Source: Symbiodinium natans
Lineage: Eukaryota; Sar; Dinophyceae; Suessiales; Symbiodiniaceae
DNA: 64,000 bases
Assembly (NCBI GenBank): GCA_905221605.1
Contig: CAJNDS010001480.1
Location: forward strand, 1-64,000
Reading direction: 5' to 3'
Positions 1 to 10,679 of this stretch are shown piece by piece (positions within the stretch are counted from its first letter, which is position 1; each line of letters opens with the position of its first letter). The notes beneath the pieces are model-generated. The model saw only the letters and a program-made list of their open reading frames with translations, was not told the DNA's origin and did no database searches. A program made the position numbers and the translations under genes.

Positions 1-1250
1 CCGAATCCCTAAACCCGAAACGCTACACCCCAACTGTTGAACCCAACACCCGAAACTTGAATCCCCAAACCCGACACCCGAAGCCCTAAACCCCAAACCC
101 TAGTGATAACCCACATAGAAGCCCCTTAAGTACCGTAATGGGGTTATAACTCGGTTTTCAGTGCAGTTATAAAGCCTAAAAGCCTAAAGCCTAAAAGCCT
201 AAACCCTAAAACCCTAAACCCTAAACCCTAAACCCTAAACCCTAAACCCTAAACTAAGTACCATGAACCTCCAAGTAAACCAGCGCCAGGCCAAGTCTTT
301 GGAGAGCGCCGCAGGTCTGGGCAAGTGAAGAGGCATGCCTATGGGTTTAGGGTTTAGGGTTTAGGGTTTAGGGTTTAGGGTTTAGGGTTTAGGGTTTAGG
401 GTTTAGGGTTTAGGTTTAGGGTTTAGGGTTTAGTGTTTAGGGTTTAGGGTTTAGGGTTTAGGGTTTAGGGTTTAGGGTTTACCCTAAACCCTGAACCCGA
501 AACCCTGAATCGCAAACCCTAAGCCTAACCCTGAACCCTAAACCCTAAACTGGTGCTCCCCACTCCTATCATGTTTGTCAGTAGAAGGATCATGGTTTTG
601 GGGTTTAGGGTTTAGGGTTTAGGGTTTAGGGTTTAGGGTTTAGGGTTTAGGGTTTAGGGTTTAGGGAAACCCAACAAACCCTAACTAAACCGTAAGCCCC
701 TAAACCCTAAACCCTGAACCAAACTCCATGCGGACGTGGGCGCAACGGCGCTTGACCAACAGCAGGCGTCTCCTCGCCCCCACCACCCACCCCCGGTGCT
801 TTTCGGGTTTAGGGTGTAGGTTTTAGGGTTGAGGGTTTAGGGTTTGGGGTTTGGGGCCTGAGCCCTGAGCCCTAAACCCTCAAGCCTACAGCCCTGAGCC
901 CTAAACCTACATGTTTGAACACAGCCGGGTGTGTTTCCCGAAGCCCTAAACCCTAACCCCTAACCCCTAAACCCTAAACCCATAAGAACCCTGCAGGTTA
1001 GTAGAAACAATATGATGGTTTTGCAGAAGGGACCGCTGTGTCCTTAACCCTCATCTAGTCATATGGTCAGTTCTCTAACTGATGGTCCCTTTGGGTTGCC
1101 CGAAATCAGAGGCCCCCCAACAGGACCCCCAACCCGAAACCCTCAACCCGACCCTAAGCCCTAAACCCTAAACCCCAAACCCTAAACCCTAAATCCTAAA
1201 CCCCAAACCCTAAACCCCAAACCCCAAGCCCAAGATGGAGACCTTGGCAG
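1..1250. repeat. Telomeric-heptamer mosaic with three small islands
   Basis: Alternating CCCTAAA blocks (180-255, 483-550, 668-722, 862-910, 940-985, 1143-1230) and TTTAGGG blocks (345-480, 600-665, 806-860). Islands at about 284-324 (after an AACCAG acceptor), 552-600 and 766-795 could be tiny exons but are too short to call firmly. The arrays switch strand inside the window, so this is not a chromosome end. Confidence 0.7.
116..278. mobile_element. MITE family M5, copy with internal CCCTAAA expansion
   Basis: The right end carries AAGTACCATGAACCTCCAAG, the terminal repeat seen at 12289, 12414 and 37840. The left part keeps the TTATAA-rich interior, and the middle is replaced by a CCCTAAA/CCTAAAAG array (180-255). 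The outer left terminus is not clear. Confidence 0.45.
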
Positions 1251-1327
1251 GCCCCTAGAGCCCTTCTGGATTGGCGACATCAGCCACCTCGCAAAGACAC
1301 TTCTTGGCGCCACGCCCGGGGAGCAGG
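1251..1327 (+). CDS. Candidate internal exon, unknown protein
   Basis: Begins after the acceptor CCTTGGCAG and runs open as PLEPFWIGDISHLAKTLLGA and on, to a donor GCAGG|GTTTAGGG that is the first unit of the telomeric array at 1325-1500. Flanked on the left by CCCTAAA. Another frame is also open, so the peptide is tentative. Family not recognised. Confidence 0.4.
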
Positions 1328-2438
1328 GTTTAGGGCTTCTAGGGTGTCAGGGTTTTAGGGTTTTAGGATTTCAGGGTTTTAGGGTTTTAGGGTTTAGGGT
1401 TTTAGGGTTTTAGGGTGTTGGGGTTTTGGGGTTTTAGGGTTTTTGGGTTTTTGGGTTTTAGGTTTCATGGTTAGGGTTTAGGGCCAGGCTTAGGGTTTAG
1501 GTTCTATGGGCCAAAACCTGACTCATTCAAGGCCTGTTGCGTCGTGCATCTAGTTCCAGCGGAAACAATGCGCGTATCTGGGCCAGGCGGTTTTACAGTT
1601 GTAGTTGTGGTTTGTGAGTGGCTAGCCTGAGCCTTAGACCTCGAACCCTCCACAACCCGATGTACCCGCTTAAGAGACCCTAAGCACCATCGAAGGGGTA
1701 CTCCAAATTATGGCTATGAACCTGTTGCCTCGGTTTGGGGTTTATGGCTTAGGGTTTCTGGGTTCTGTGGTGACGTGTTGTTTGGGATTCTTCGGGCTTA
1801 GGGTTTACGAATTGTAGTCAAGAGACTTATGAACACCCAATTTGGGGCCCTCACAATCCCACTTGCATATGGCTAGAGGACCGCTCTCTGTGTAGACAAG
1901 AAACGGGTAACCCAGGGGTGGGGGGGGGGGGGGGGGGGGGGGGGAGGAGGGTGGATATCTGTGGAACTTAGAAGTCAAACCGTGCGGGTTCAAATCGAGC
2001 AGCGCTTGTGAACCCCCTGCAGCCCAGGTGTGGGTTTAGGGTTTAGGGTCTAGGGTTTAGGGTTTAAGGTTTAGGGTTTAGGGTAAGTCCCCAACAAGGG
2101 ATCATGCGCTTAAACTCGACCTTCAATCGTCCGGACAGCCCAAGCCCTTACCCCTGTCGCCCCAAACTCCTACACCAATGAATTTAGGGTTCAGGGTTTA
2201 GGGTTTAGGGTTTAGGGTTTAGTGCAACGCTGAGGGAGCACCCCGAACCCCAGACTCCAAACTCCATAAGCTCTACGTATAAACCCAAAACCCCAAACCC
2301 AGACTCTATAAACCCCAAACCCGAAACCCCCGAAACCCGAAACCCTAAACCCTAAACCCTAAACCCTAAACCCTAAACCCTAAACGCTAAACGCTAAACC
2401 CTAAACCCTAAACCCTAAACCCCATCCATCTGGCCGCC
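1328..2438. other. Non-genic: TTTAGGG variants, poly-G, unassigned sequence
   Basis: Degenerate TTTAGGG/TTTTAGGG to about 1500, then unassigned sequence with a 25-bp G homopolymer at 1920-1944, then G-strand blocks (2031-2090, 2188-2222) followed by a C-strand block (2335-2422). No convincing exon seen. Confidence 0.6.
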
Positions 2439-2506
2439 ATGGCGCCGAAAGAGTCGAATGAGGAGGCCATGCTGCGGCTCATTGCCGGGCGTGGTAAAGG
2501 AGGCTG
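2439..2506 (+). CDS. Candidate first exon with start codon in good context
   Basis: ATG in the context GCCGCCATGG, then MAPKESNEEAMLRLIAGRGK and a few more residues to a donor GCTG|GTTTAGGG. CCCTAAA array immediately left, a 12-13 unit TTTAGGG array immediately right (2507-2602). The context and open frame support an initiating exon; no family recognised and no downstream partner assigned. Confidence 0.45.
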
Positions 2507-3448
2507 GTTTAGGGTTTAGGGTTTAGGGTTTAGGGTTTAGGGTTTAGGGTTTAGGGTTTAGGGTTTAGGGTTTAGGGTTTAGGGTTTAGGGTTTAGGGTT
2601 TAAGCTGGCTGCAGAGGGTGCTGGCTTTGGGTTTTGGGGTTGAGGGTTTCGGGTTTCGGGTTTCGTGTTTCGGGTTTCGGCTTGTCACGGTTAAGGGTTT
2701 AGGATTCAGGGACCTTAAGCTGTAATAGCCGAACGCTAGGGTTTTGGGGTTTGGGGTTTAGGGTGTAGGGTTTGGGGCTTCGGGTTTTGGGTTTGGGGAT
2801 TTTGCAGTTTAGGGCTTAGGGTGCAGGGATTGTGGCTTCAGGTTTGCGGCTTGGGGATTCTCAAGTTTAGGGTTTAGGGTGCAGGGTGTCGGATTTAGGG
2901 GCCCTAAGCTCTAATATACTGTATAGACCTGAAGGCTGGGACGATGTAGAATCATTGTGTAAGGCCACAGCTAGGTGATCAATGAGCCCGATGAACACCT
3001 TAAAGCTTAAGCTCTAAACCTCCAATCCCCCAAACCCCCGACCTGAAGCGATGGGCAAGTTTAGTGTCATACAGGGTGGGGCCCCCTAGTTATAAGTAGA
3101 GTTATAAGGGCCCTAAAGTGGGTTATAAGGACCCTAAGTTAGGTTATAAGTCCCTTAACTACAGTTAGTATAGTAAGGGGGCCCCACCCTGTATGGAGCC
3201 TTACGAAAATATGGGACCCCCGCATAATAGACCCCCAAATAGTAGGATTCCCTTATAACAAGGACCCTAAAAAGGTGCCCCAAGTATCGTAAACCCCTAC
3301 AAGAAGAGCTTCAACCCAACCAAGGAAGGTTATCAGTAGCCCTAAACCCTAAACCCTAAACCCTAAACCCTAAACCCTAAACCCTAAACCCTAAACCCTA
3401 AACCCTAAACCCTTGAAGCCCTAAAACTTCTATTCGATCTTCTCGCAG
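2507..3448. other. Non-genic: telomeric arrays, variant repeats, one MITE
   Basis: TTTAGGG array 2507-2602, degenerate GGTTTCGGG/GGTTTGGGG runs to about 2900, unassigned sequence, a 124-bp MITE, an M6-like remnant with GGACCCC/GGTGCCCC ends near 3205-3290, and a CCCTAAA array 3340-3415. Confidence 0.6.
3070..3193 (+). mobile_element. 124-bp TA-flanked MITE (family M1), copy 1
   Basis: Starts TACAGGGTGGGGCCCCC and ends with its reverse complement. The interior repeats GTTATAAG about every 20 bp. Terminal TA on each side is consistent with a TA target duplication; the CAGGG terminus fits the Tc1/mariner type. Non-coding; presumably moved in trans. Confidence 0.85.
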
Positions 3449-3509
3449 GGAAAGGCGATCGTGGGCCAGGGCCAGGCCCCCAGAGTTCCCCTTCTTTGCG
3501 AGTTGAGGG
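3449..3509 (+). CDS. Candidate internal exon
   Basis: Acceptor TTCTCGCAG after a CCCTAAA array; open as GKAIVGQGQAPRVPLLCELR; donor GAGGG|GTGTAGGG leading into TTTAGGG-type repeats. Unknown family. Confidence 0.5.
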
Positions 3510-3697
3510 GTGTAGGGTTTTGGGTTAGGGGTCAGGGGTTCAGGGTTTAGGGTTTAGGGTTTTGGGAAAATCCCTAGGAAGAATCGGCCAGCACCCTAAT
3601 CCCCCCCTCAACGTCTGAGAAAAGCCTTTTCATAGGGCTCTTGTGCCCGAAGGTACACTATAAGAAAACCCTACCCCGCTGTCCCCGAACCTAGATG

Positions 3698-3774
3698 TTG
3701 GGATGTTCGCCCTTATTCAGGCCTTAGTAGCCCCCTGTTATCATCAGGACTGTTAGTTTAAGGGGGAACATCAC
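3698..3774. mobile_element. MITE family M2, diverged copy
   Basis: Left TTGGGATGTTC...CCCTTAT and right AAGGGGGAACATC..CA, the M2 terminal repeat also seen at 10000-10101 and 39192-39295. The interior is shortened. Confidence 0.55.
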
Positions 3775-3856
3775 AGCCTGAAACCCTAAGCCCTAAACCC
3801 TAAACCCTAAACCCTACTAAACTCTACCTAAACCCCAACCCTAGCAAGTTGCCAAG

Positions 3857-3939
3857 ATGAGGTCCCACCATGGTGGCGGTGTGGGCAAAGGTTACAAAGG
3901 CGCCTTGTCACGCAAGGGTTTCGGCAATACAGCGTTGAG
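3857..3939 (+). CDS. Candidate exon, Gly/Lys-rich
   Basis: After the acceptor TGCCAAG, ATG-led open frame with GGGVGKGYKGALSRKGFGN inside; possible donor TTGAG|GTCTAACC. CCCTAAA blocks lie on both sides, an exception to the usual C-left/G-right layout. It could be an initiating or an internal exon. Confidence 0.4.
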
Positions 3940-4937
3940 GTCTAACCACAACCCCCCCTAAACCCCAACCCTAAACCCTAAACCCTAAACCCTAAGCCCT
4001 AAGCCCTAAACCCTAAACCCTACGATTTCGTGGCTTCGGGTCTAGGTCCTGGAGGTTTGAAGTGCTCATAACTTTACTTGGTTCGGTTAAGGTTGCTTCT
4101 TTATGTAGACTACCAAACGGGACCCCCTTAGTTCTAAGGGTCCCAAACTTGGGCTATAGGTACTGCATCCCAGGCGATAAGTCCCCGAACTACAGTTTTC
4201 ATCGTTCGCATAGGAAGGAGGCCCCGCCAAAAGCTTCAACCCCAAACCTGCAGCCCTGTATCATTCTAAGGGAGTAAGAGGTCTGTGAGACCTGATATTC
4301 GATCCTAAACCTCCCAATGCTTAGGGTCTCCATTTGTCTTCCGCGACTTGTTGTTGCCTGCCGGCTTTTGACCATGCTTAACCTAAACCCTAAACCCTAA
4401 ACCCTAAACCCTAAACCCTAAACCCTAAACCCTAAACCCTAAACCGGGTTGTTGCAGACCAAATGTAGTGGGCTTAGATCAAGTACCGGATCCTCAACCC
4501 CGAACCTGAAATCCTATGACCGGAAACCTCAGCTCCAACGATGCCGGCCCGCCAGTCTGGGTGCCGGGGTCCTTAGCCCTAGGGTTTAGGGTTTAAGGTT
4601 TAGGGTTTAGGGTTTAGGGTGTAGGCCTTCATCCCTCCAAAAAAAGCCCTAACTCCCCCCCCTCCCCCCCCTAAGACCTCAACCCTGGACCTTACGGTAA
4701 ACTCCCGAAATGTTGGAACATCCTCATCCCCTAAACCTTAAACCCTAAACCCTAAACCCTAAACCCTAAACCCTATACCCCCAAAGGGTATACTCAAGGG
4801 AATCCCAGCTCTCATCATCCTTAAACCATGTTCCAACTTCTGATTTTTCGGTAGACCCTAAACCCTGAACCCTGAACCCTAAACCCTAAACCCTAAACCC
4901 TAAACCCTAAACCCTGCTCCTCTCCCCTCCTCCAAAG
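3940..4937. other. Non-genic: CCCTAAA blocks and unassigned sequence
   Basis: CCCTAAA at 3965-4021, 4385-4445, 4735-4770 and 4857-4915. A possible very short exon at 4533-4568 follows CCTCAG and precedes GTCCTTAG. The rest shows nothing I recognise. Confidence 0.5.
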
Positions 4938-5032
4938 GCGACGGCAAAGGCAAGGGCAAGGGCAAGGACTTCAGCAGCGACCAAGTGCCCGAGGATCGGC
5001 GCAGCGAGCTGCGCCGCGGACTTGTTCTGAGG
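4938..5032 (+). CDS. Candidate internal exon, Lys/Gly then acidic/basic
   Basis: Strong polypyrimidine acceptor (CTCCTCTCCCCTCCTCCAAAG). Open frame starts DGKGKGKGKDFSSDQVPEDR and ends at donor GAGG|GTTCAGGG. CCCTAAA left, TTTAGGG right. It could lie upstream of gene A; a second frame is also open. Family not recognised. Confidence 0.5.
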
Positions 5033-5732
5033 GTTCAGGGTTTAGGGTTTAGGGTGCAGGGTTTAGGGTTTAGGGTTTTGGGCTTTGGGTTTTGGGTTGG
5101 CATTATCTCACCCGAAGAAGGTTCAGGGTTTCGCTTTCATACGTTTGGCTTTGGCGCGTGTATCTATGTGTGTGTATATATATATATATGTATGAGATGT
5201 CCTTTTGGTGGTACAAGTAACGAAGCCACTGTCTCATATCAAATAAAATAGCATGACATCGAATGTGGCATTTTGCGATGAAAGGTTTCGTTGCCAGATG
5301 TGTTGTGAGGATTCTCTGTACATTTATCTACTATAGAACATATATATATATATATAATATTATTTTGACGCACTAATTGTCCACGATGTTGCTATACTTG
5401 TTGACTACGATGCTACTGAAGTACTTCAATTACTGTACTGATAGACCTGTATATTCTGTTGATACCATTTCGTGGTGGGTTTGGCTTTGTTGCTATGCCG
5501 CAACGAGTACCCAAACCCTAAACCCCAAACCCCAAACCCTAAACCCTCAACCCCCTGAACCCCAAACCCCCCCAAAGCCATAAACCCTAAACCCTAAACC
5601 CTAAACCCTAAACCCTAAACCCTAAACCCTAAACCCTAAACCCTAAACCCTAAACCCTAAACCCTAAACCCTAAACCCTAAACCCTAAACCCTAAACCCT
5701 AAACCCTACCCAAGCCCCCAAGAACCCCAAAG
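5033..5732. other. Non-genic: AT microsatellites and a long CCCTAAA array
   Basis: G-strand repeats to about 5100, (TG/TA)n at 5166-5190 and 5340-5357 in an AT-rich stretch, then one of the longest near-perfect CCCTAAA arrays at 5581-5707. Confidence 0.7.
5581..5707. repeat. Internal telomeric array (CCCTAAA)n
   Basis: About 18 uninterrupted CCCTAAA units, C-rich strand on +, directly left of the exon-like island at 5733. Confidence 0.95.
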
Positions 5733-5793
5733 GTGCGACCAGCTCGAGGCCTTCCTCCAGGGCCCGGACCCCCACCTGGAGATGCCCGGATGC
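5733..5793 (+). CDS. Candidate exon ending at a GC-type donor
   Basis: Acceptor CCCCAAAG; one frame reads CDQLEAFLQGPDPHLEMPGC, another reads VRPARGLPPGPGPPPGDARM. No GT at the end; GGAT|GCTTTAGGG would be a GC donor merging into the TTTAGGG array at 5796-5850. Confidence 0.4.
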
Positions 5794-5799
5794 TTTAGG

Positions 5800-6318
5800 G
5801 TTTAGGGTTTAGGGTTTAGGGTTTAGGGTTTAGGGTTTAGGGTTTAGGGTTTACGGCTACTGGAGATGCCGGCGGACTTTGCTTCAACTTGTTTAGGGTT
5901 CAGGGTTTGGGGTTTAGGGTCTAGGGCTTTGGGGGGTTTGGGGTTTAGGGTTCAGGGTTTGGGGTTTAGGGTTCAGGGTTTGGGGTTTAGGGTCTAGGGT
6001 TTGTAGGGTTCAGGGTTTGGGGTTTAGGGTTTAGGGTTGTCAGGGTTGAGATGCCCGGAAGCCGCCGGTGTTCATTTTTTGGTATTCAACTGGTTCAGGC
6101 TTTGGGGTTTGGGGTTTAGGGTTTAGGGCTCCAGAGGGTCTAGGGTTTTAGGGTTTCGGGTTTAGGGTTTAGGGTTTTTGGGTTTTGGTTTTAGGGTTTG
6201 GGGTTTAGGGCTTGGGGTGTTCAGTTGGTTTGGTGTTTTAGGGGTTAAGGTGTTGGGTTTTTAGGGTTCAGGTTTTTAGGGTTTGGTGTTTAGGGCTTAG
6301 GGCCCTTGGACAAGTGAG
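5800..6318. repeat. Degenerate TTTAGGG/TTTGGGG region
   Basis: TTTAGGG array 5796-5853, then mixed TTTAGGG, TTTGGGG and TTCAGGG units to about 6310, with short interruptions at 5855-5890 and 6050-6090. Confidence 0.8.
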
Positions 6319-6367
6319 GATGCCTCCCACTGTGACCGGGCTGGAGCGGAAGTTCCTCCATGAGCAG
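6319..6367 (+). CDS. Candidate short exon, possibly initiating
   Basis: After AAGTGAG, G then ATG: MPPTVTGLERKFLHEQ, ending CAG|GTTGGC. G-strand repeats on both sides. The phase (0 at its end) would allow splicing to the exon at 7285. Confidence 0.4.
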
Positions 6368-7284
6368 GTTGGCGACAATCATTTAGTTGTAGGGTTTAGG
6401 GTTTAGGGTTCAGCAGCTCGTGGTCGAGCCACCCCTGGCAGACCCTCAAGAAAAATGTCACCCACCCAGAGAATCCCAAAACATTTCAGAATTTTGAAGT
6501 CCATATTTTTGTCAGCTAGCCCTAAACCCCTAAACCCTAAACCCTAAACCCCCAACCTCACTCTGTCATGGAGCGGTCCACCCCACCCTCGCAGCCACCA
6601 GGTCCAATTTTGTTAATCCTCATGTTTCTCCCACCCCACCCTCGTACCGTGCACGAACAGCCAAAAAAAGCCCTGATTTTGTTAACCTAACGTTTTGTGT
6701 TTTGCCCCCCCCCCCCCCCCCCCCCCCCACCCTCAACCACTCATGTCAACCTCCTGTTTTTTTTGTGTGATTTTGTCAACCTCACCCCACTCTCGTACCG
6801 GCACGAACAGCCAAAAAAGCACCTAAGTCTGTAAACCTCACGTTTTCTGCTTTACCCCACCCCACCCTCGAACCACCCATGTCAACCTCATGTTTGTAGT
6901 TTTCCCCCACCCCTAAACCCTAAGCCCTAAACCCTAAACCCTAAACCCTAAACCCTAAACCCTAAACCCTAAACCCTAAACCCTAAACCCTAAACCCTAA
7001 ACCCTAAACCCTAAACCCTAAACCCTAGCCCTAAACCCTAAACCCCAAAAGAAGACGAGAAAGAAGAGGGGGGAAGGGGGTGTCGAAGCCCCCATCTGCC
7101 CCAGACGTAGGGTTTGAGCCAGAAGAGGCCCTTTCGGGGGTGGTGAGGGGTGGGGGGGGTTTAGGGTTGAGGGTTGAGGGTTGAGGGTTTAGGGTCCCCT
7201 ACACCGTTGCATTTTCTGCGCTAAACCCCATAAACCCAGGCCCCAAGCCCCAAACCTTCTCAAAGGCCCCAAACCCTTGGGAAG
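6368..7284. other. Non-genic: imperfect 100-bp-scale repeats, poly-C, CCCTAAA array
   Basis: 6530-6910 contains repeated segments built on CACCCTCGTACCG, GCACGAACAGCCAAAAAA and TGTCAACCTC, plus a 24-bp C tract (6705-6728). CCCTAAA array 6920-7026. A possible 38-nt exon at 7105-7142 lies between CCCCAG and GTGAGG. Confidence 0.55.
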
Positions 7285-7361
7285 GCTGAACTGCGGGGCC
7301 TCACGACGCAGTCGTTTGGCCAGGGGAGGGAGCGGTACATCTGCATCTTCAAGCAGGCAGC
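7285..7361 (+). CDS. Gene A, exon 1 of the tentative model
   Basis: Acceptor TTGGGAAG; frame AELRGLTTQSFGQGRERYIC and on to a possible donor GGCAGC|GTGG. CCCTAAA left, TTTTAGG-type repeats right. It ends with two bases of a split codon, matching exon 2. Tentative gene A (7285-14502) has 12 exons; frames agree at every junction, but in several exons an alternative frame or a non-GT donor had to be chosen. Function unknown. Confidence 0.45.
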
Positions 7362-7882
7362 GTGGTTGGGTTTTAGGTTTTTTGGTTTTTTGGTTTTTGG
7401 GTTTTGGGATTTTGGGTTTTGGGGTTTTGGGTTCCAGGGTTTTCAAGGTTTGGGGGTTTGGTCTTAGGGTTTAGGGTCTAGGGGCGAGGCTGCGGGAGAG
7501 GTATTGGTTTTGCTTGGGTCGGGGGGAGGCTGGAAATTGGAGTTAAGAGCGGTTGAGGGTTTACTGGTGGGATTGCAATAAGTGTTTGGAGTGTGTTTTA
7601 GTTCTAGTGTGGTTTGAGGCTGAGAGCTTATGCAATGGGTAGTTTTTCAACCCACGAATCCCTAGCCCCTTATGAAGAGGGCTGCGACAAAGAGCAGGTT
7701 GCACACAGGCGGCGCTGCTCTTGCCGTGATGGGGGGCGTTGGACTACTTTTTGATATTGGTTATTTCGGGGCTTCTTGGGGTGTGGGTCAGAGATTTAGG
7801 CGCGTTTGTATAAGGATCTTTATGGTTTAGGGCGTTTAGGGTGTAGGGTTTCACCCTAAACCCTAAACCTTAAACCCTTTAG

Positions 7883-7980
7883 GACTTTCTGGGGCTGTCC
7901 GGGCGTCTCTGAGCAGGAGCGAAGTGTCGAGGGGCCCGTGGCGGAGGAGAGGGAGGGCGATGCGGTCGAGCAGGCGCAGG
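7883..7980 (+). CDS. Gene A, exon 2
   Basis: Acceptor CCCTTTAG; frame TFWGCPGVSEQERSVEGPVA then acidic residues to CAGG|GTTTAGGG, where the donor is the first unit of the telomeric array. FWGCPG resembles part of a cysteine zinc motif, but only one Cys is present. Glu-rich second half. Confidence 0.5.
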
Positions 7981-8756
7981 GTTTAGGGTTTGGGGTTTGG
8001 GGTTTGGAGTTTGGGGTTTAGGGTTTAGGGTTTAGGGTTTAGGTTTTATGGTTTAGGGTTTAGGGTTTAGGGTTTAGTTGAGGGTTTAGGGTTTAGGGTT
8101 CAGGGTTCAGGGTTCAGGGTTCAGGGTTTAGGGTTTAGGGTTTAGGGTTTAGGGTGTGTGGCAGGGTGGGGTTCCTTCGGTCTCCAGAACTTAGGGTTTC
8201 GGGTTGAAGTTGGGATGTTCCCCCTTATACTAGGTTGGTATTCAGCCAATGCTGGTCCTTGAAACGAGGTCTTCCAGCTCTTTTGGCCAGAATTCCAGGT
8301 AAAGAGCTTCAACGAAGTCATATTATGTTGAATGACTAGTGATGGGATTTAACCGGCGACATGTGCACCGGGACTGTGTGAGCATCTGCCAGAACGTGCC
8401 GGAAAGTGTTAGTGATGGTTACTGGGCTACCAAGTAGTTCCCAAAACAAAAACACACCCAAAGCAAGTACGATGCCCCCCCCCTAAGCCCGAAACCACCT
8501 GAAACCCGAAAACCCTATTTTTCCGCACCCCCCCCACCCACCCCCAGCCCCCCCTCCCCACAAGAAAGAATGCAAGAACCCTCAACCCTGAACCCTAAAC
8601 CCCTAAACCCCTAAACCCCTAAGCCCCTAAACCCCGAAACCCCTAAACCCCCAAACCCCCAAACCCCCAAACCCCTAAACCCCTAAACCCCTAAACCCCT
8701 AAACCCTAAACCCTAAACCCTAAACCCTAAACCCTCCCTTGCCACCCCTCGGCAAG
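7981..8756. other. Intron-like: telomeric variants, M2 fragment, unassigned
   Basis: TTTAGGG/TTCAGGG block 7978-8155, a partial M2 left end at 8210-8235, unassigned sequence 8236-8460, and CCCCTAAA/CCCTAAA blocks 8585-8736. Confidence 0.6.
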
Positions 8757-8838
8757 AAAGTCGAGGCCTCCTACACGGGCGTTTTCCTCGACACTCGGAG
8801 CCGCGGAGCGCTCCTCCAGTTCTGCGAGACTTCGACTT
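8757..8838 (+). CDS. Gene A, exon 3
   Basis: Acceptor CTCGGCAAG after CCCTAAA. Two frames are open: SRGLLHGRFPRHSEPRSAPP (fits exons 2 and 4) and KVEASYTGVFLDTRSRGALL (looks equally protein-like). Possible donor GACTT|GTTTTTGG before a TTTAGGG array (8849-8919). Confidence 0.4.
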
Positions 8839-8848
8839 GTTTTTGGGG

Positions 8849-8919
8849 GGTTTAGGGTTTAGGGTTTAGGGTTTAGGGTTTAGGGTTTAGGGTTTAGGGT
8901 TTAGGGTTTAGGGTTTAGG
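8849..8919. repeat. Internal telomeric array (TTTAGGG)n
   Basis: About ten near-perfect units, G-rich strand on +, directly right of a coding island. Confidence 0.95.
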
Positions 8920-9369
8920 GGGCCTACTAGAAAGCCCACAGTCGCACTTTTGTCCTCTTTGGGTAAGGGCTTGCGAAACTGGGCGAGTTGAGAAGAATCA
9001 CCGCTGTTGACTGTTTAGGGTTTGTGGGCTTTGGGGCTTAGGGTTTATAGGGTTTACGGTTTGTAGGGTTTAGGTTTTAGGGTTAGGGTTCGGGTGGTGT
9101 TGTGGCGACTGTATCTGAGAATCTGAGGCCAGATTCCGCTAGACTCAAATGACAAAGCACCAACCCCCCAATGCCTGTCAACCCTAAACCCTTATAATTA
9201 CGCTGAATCCGAAATCCTGCAACTAAAGCCAGGACACTCCTCAATCTTTGGACCCGAAATCCTAAACCCTAAGCCCCAAACCCTAAGCCCCAAGCCCCAA
9301 GCCCCAAGCCCCAAACCCTAAACCCTAAACCCTAAACCCTAAACCCTAAACCCTCAACCCTGAACCCTG

Positions 9370-9475
9370 AACCCTGAACCCTAAACCCTAAACCCTAAAC
9401 CCTAAACCCTAAACCCTAAACCCTAAACCCTAAACCCTAAACCCTAAACCCTAAACCCTAAACCCTAAACCTTAC
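9370..9475. repeat. Internal telomeric array (CCCTAAA)n
   Basis: Long near-perfect C-strand array preceded by variant CCCTGAA and CCCCAAG units (9270-9375), directly left of the next exon. Confidence 0.95.
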
Positions 9476-9508
9476 CTCCTAAGCCCTAAGCCCATCACTA
9501 AAGCGCAG

Positions 9509-9605
9509 AGCTGCCAAGGCCAGCTCAGTCCCGGGTGGGGTGCCCCACCATTGGAGTCAGTTCTGCGACCACATGACGCGCCTGTGCTTGAGCTTCCTTT
9601 CTGGC
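9509..9605 (+). CDS. Gene A, exon 4
   Basis: Acceptor AAAGCGCAG. Frame AAKASSVPGGVPHHWSQFCD then HMTRLCLSFLSG, ending TCTGGC|GTAGGG. Phase fits exon 5. A second frame (SCQGQLSPGWGAPPLESV) is open too. CCCTAAA left, TTTAGGG right. Confidence 0.45.
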
Positions 9606-9999
9606 GTAGGGTTTAGGGTTTAGGGTTTAGGGTTTAGGGTTCAGGGCAACATCTTTTTTGGCATATCCAAAGGCTCCTATGTAGTACCTTTTTCGGGAAC
9701 TCATCCCGAAAGGACATACATTAGAGCTTGATTCAGGTCGGGCGTTGCAATCCCTTGAGCCTCGGAAAGCCCCAGGAGCCTTGCAAGGCGTCGATATCCC
9801 CAAAGCTTTACCAAACCCTAACCCTAAACCCCCACAGGCCTTTTTTACCCCTATCTACGGAACCTTAAAGATTCTCTCAGCCCCCCCTCAACCTCTATAC
9901 CCTAAACCCTAAACATGACAGCCAAATACACCCTACATGGTCCGTAACCCAAGCCGCGACCCCCGGATCTTGATTGGTTTGGGGTTTAATCAGTGTGTA

Positions 10000-10101
10000 T
10001 TGGGATGTTCCGCCCTTCTACTAACAGTCCTTAATAGGGATTATGATGGGGGGCACCAGAATCCCCATTAAGGACTGTTAGTATAAGGGGGAACATCCCA
10101 A
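10000..10101. mobile_element. MITE family M2, good copy
   Basis: Nearly complete hairpin: TTGGGATGTTCCGCCC, TAACAGTCCTTAATAGGG, then the inverse and GGGGGAACATCCCAA. Non-coding. Target duplication unclear. Confidence 0.75.
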
Positions 10102-10300
10102 AGTGTGTAGTGTTTGAGACCTTGGAGTTCAGATTAAGGGCGGCCAGAGGTTTAGAATTTTGGTGTCGTTTAATCCCTAAACCCTAAAGCCTAAACCCTA
10201 AACGCTAAACCCTAAACCCAGGTTCAGAGTTTTAGGGTTGTCGGCCTCGGTCTTGGGGAGGTGAGGGTGGGCTTGGTGTGTGCGGTGCACCTCCCTTCAG

Positions 10301-10332
10301 CTTCCCAGACCCCTGGGAGGATCCAAAAAGGG
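10301..10332. repeat. Short dispersed palindrome-bearing motif
   Basis: CCCAGACCCCTGGGAGGATC followed by CAAAAAGG. Related copies at 32030-32062, 52610-52635 and, inverted, 32236-32262. Possibly an end of another small element. Confidence 0.5.
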
Positions 10333-10476
10333 TTTAGGGTTTGGGGTTTAGGGTTTAGGGCTACTATAGGGGCGGGTAGTATGGTATAATTATCAAGGGA
10401 CCATAAGGGAAAACTATCAGTAATCATTCCAACCCCACATGACCCAGAAGTAGTTTAGGGTACTCTTTGGTCTGAG

Positions 10477-10544
10477 GATCTGCGTCGGCGCCTTGAGCAA
10501 TCCGAAGACAGAGGACTACCGTTCCGTGGCCGTGCCTTGGCGCA
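10477..10544 (+). CDS. Gene A, exon 5
   Basis: Acceptor GGTCTGAG; frame DLRRRLEQSEDRGLPFRGRA. No GT follows; GCGCA|GAAAACCC would be a GA donor and gives the phase required by exon 6. A CCCTAAA block, not TTTAGGG, follows. Confidence 0.4.
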
Positions 10545-10679
10545 GAAAACCCTAAACCCTAAACCCCAATCCCTAAACCTTAAACCCTAAACCCTAAACC
10601 ACAAACCCTAAACTCTAAACCCCAAACCCTAAACCCTAAATCCTAAACTCTAAATCCTAAACTCTAAAGAAGCATGCAG

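Noticed and set aside
1-260. Window starts at a chromosome end
   Set aside because: Telomeric heptamers occur on both strands throughout all 64 kb and are interrupted by exons and MITEs; there is no terminal, single-orientation array.
1975-2010. tRNA T-arm-like GGTTCAAATCG
   Set aside because: The T stem does not pair and no acceptor or anticodon arm could be fitted.
7189-7446. Minus-strand Pro/Lys-rich ORF
   Set aside because: Antisense of TTTTGGG-type repeats and of the better exon at 7285.
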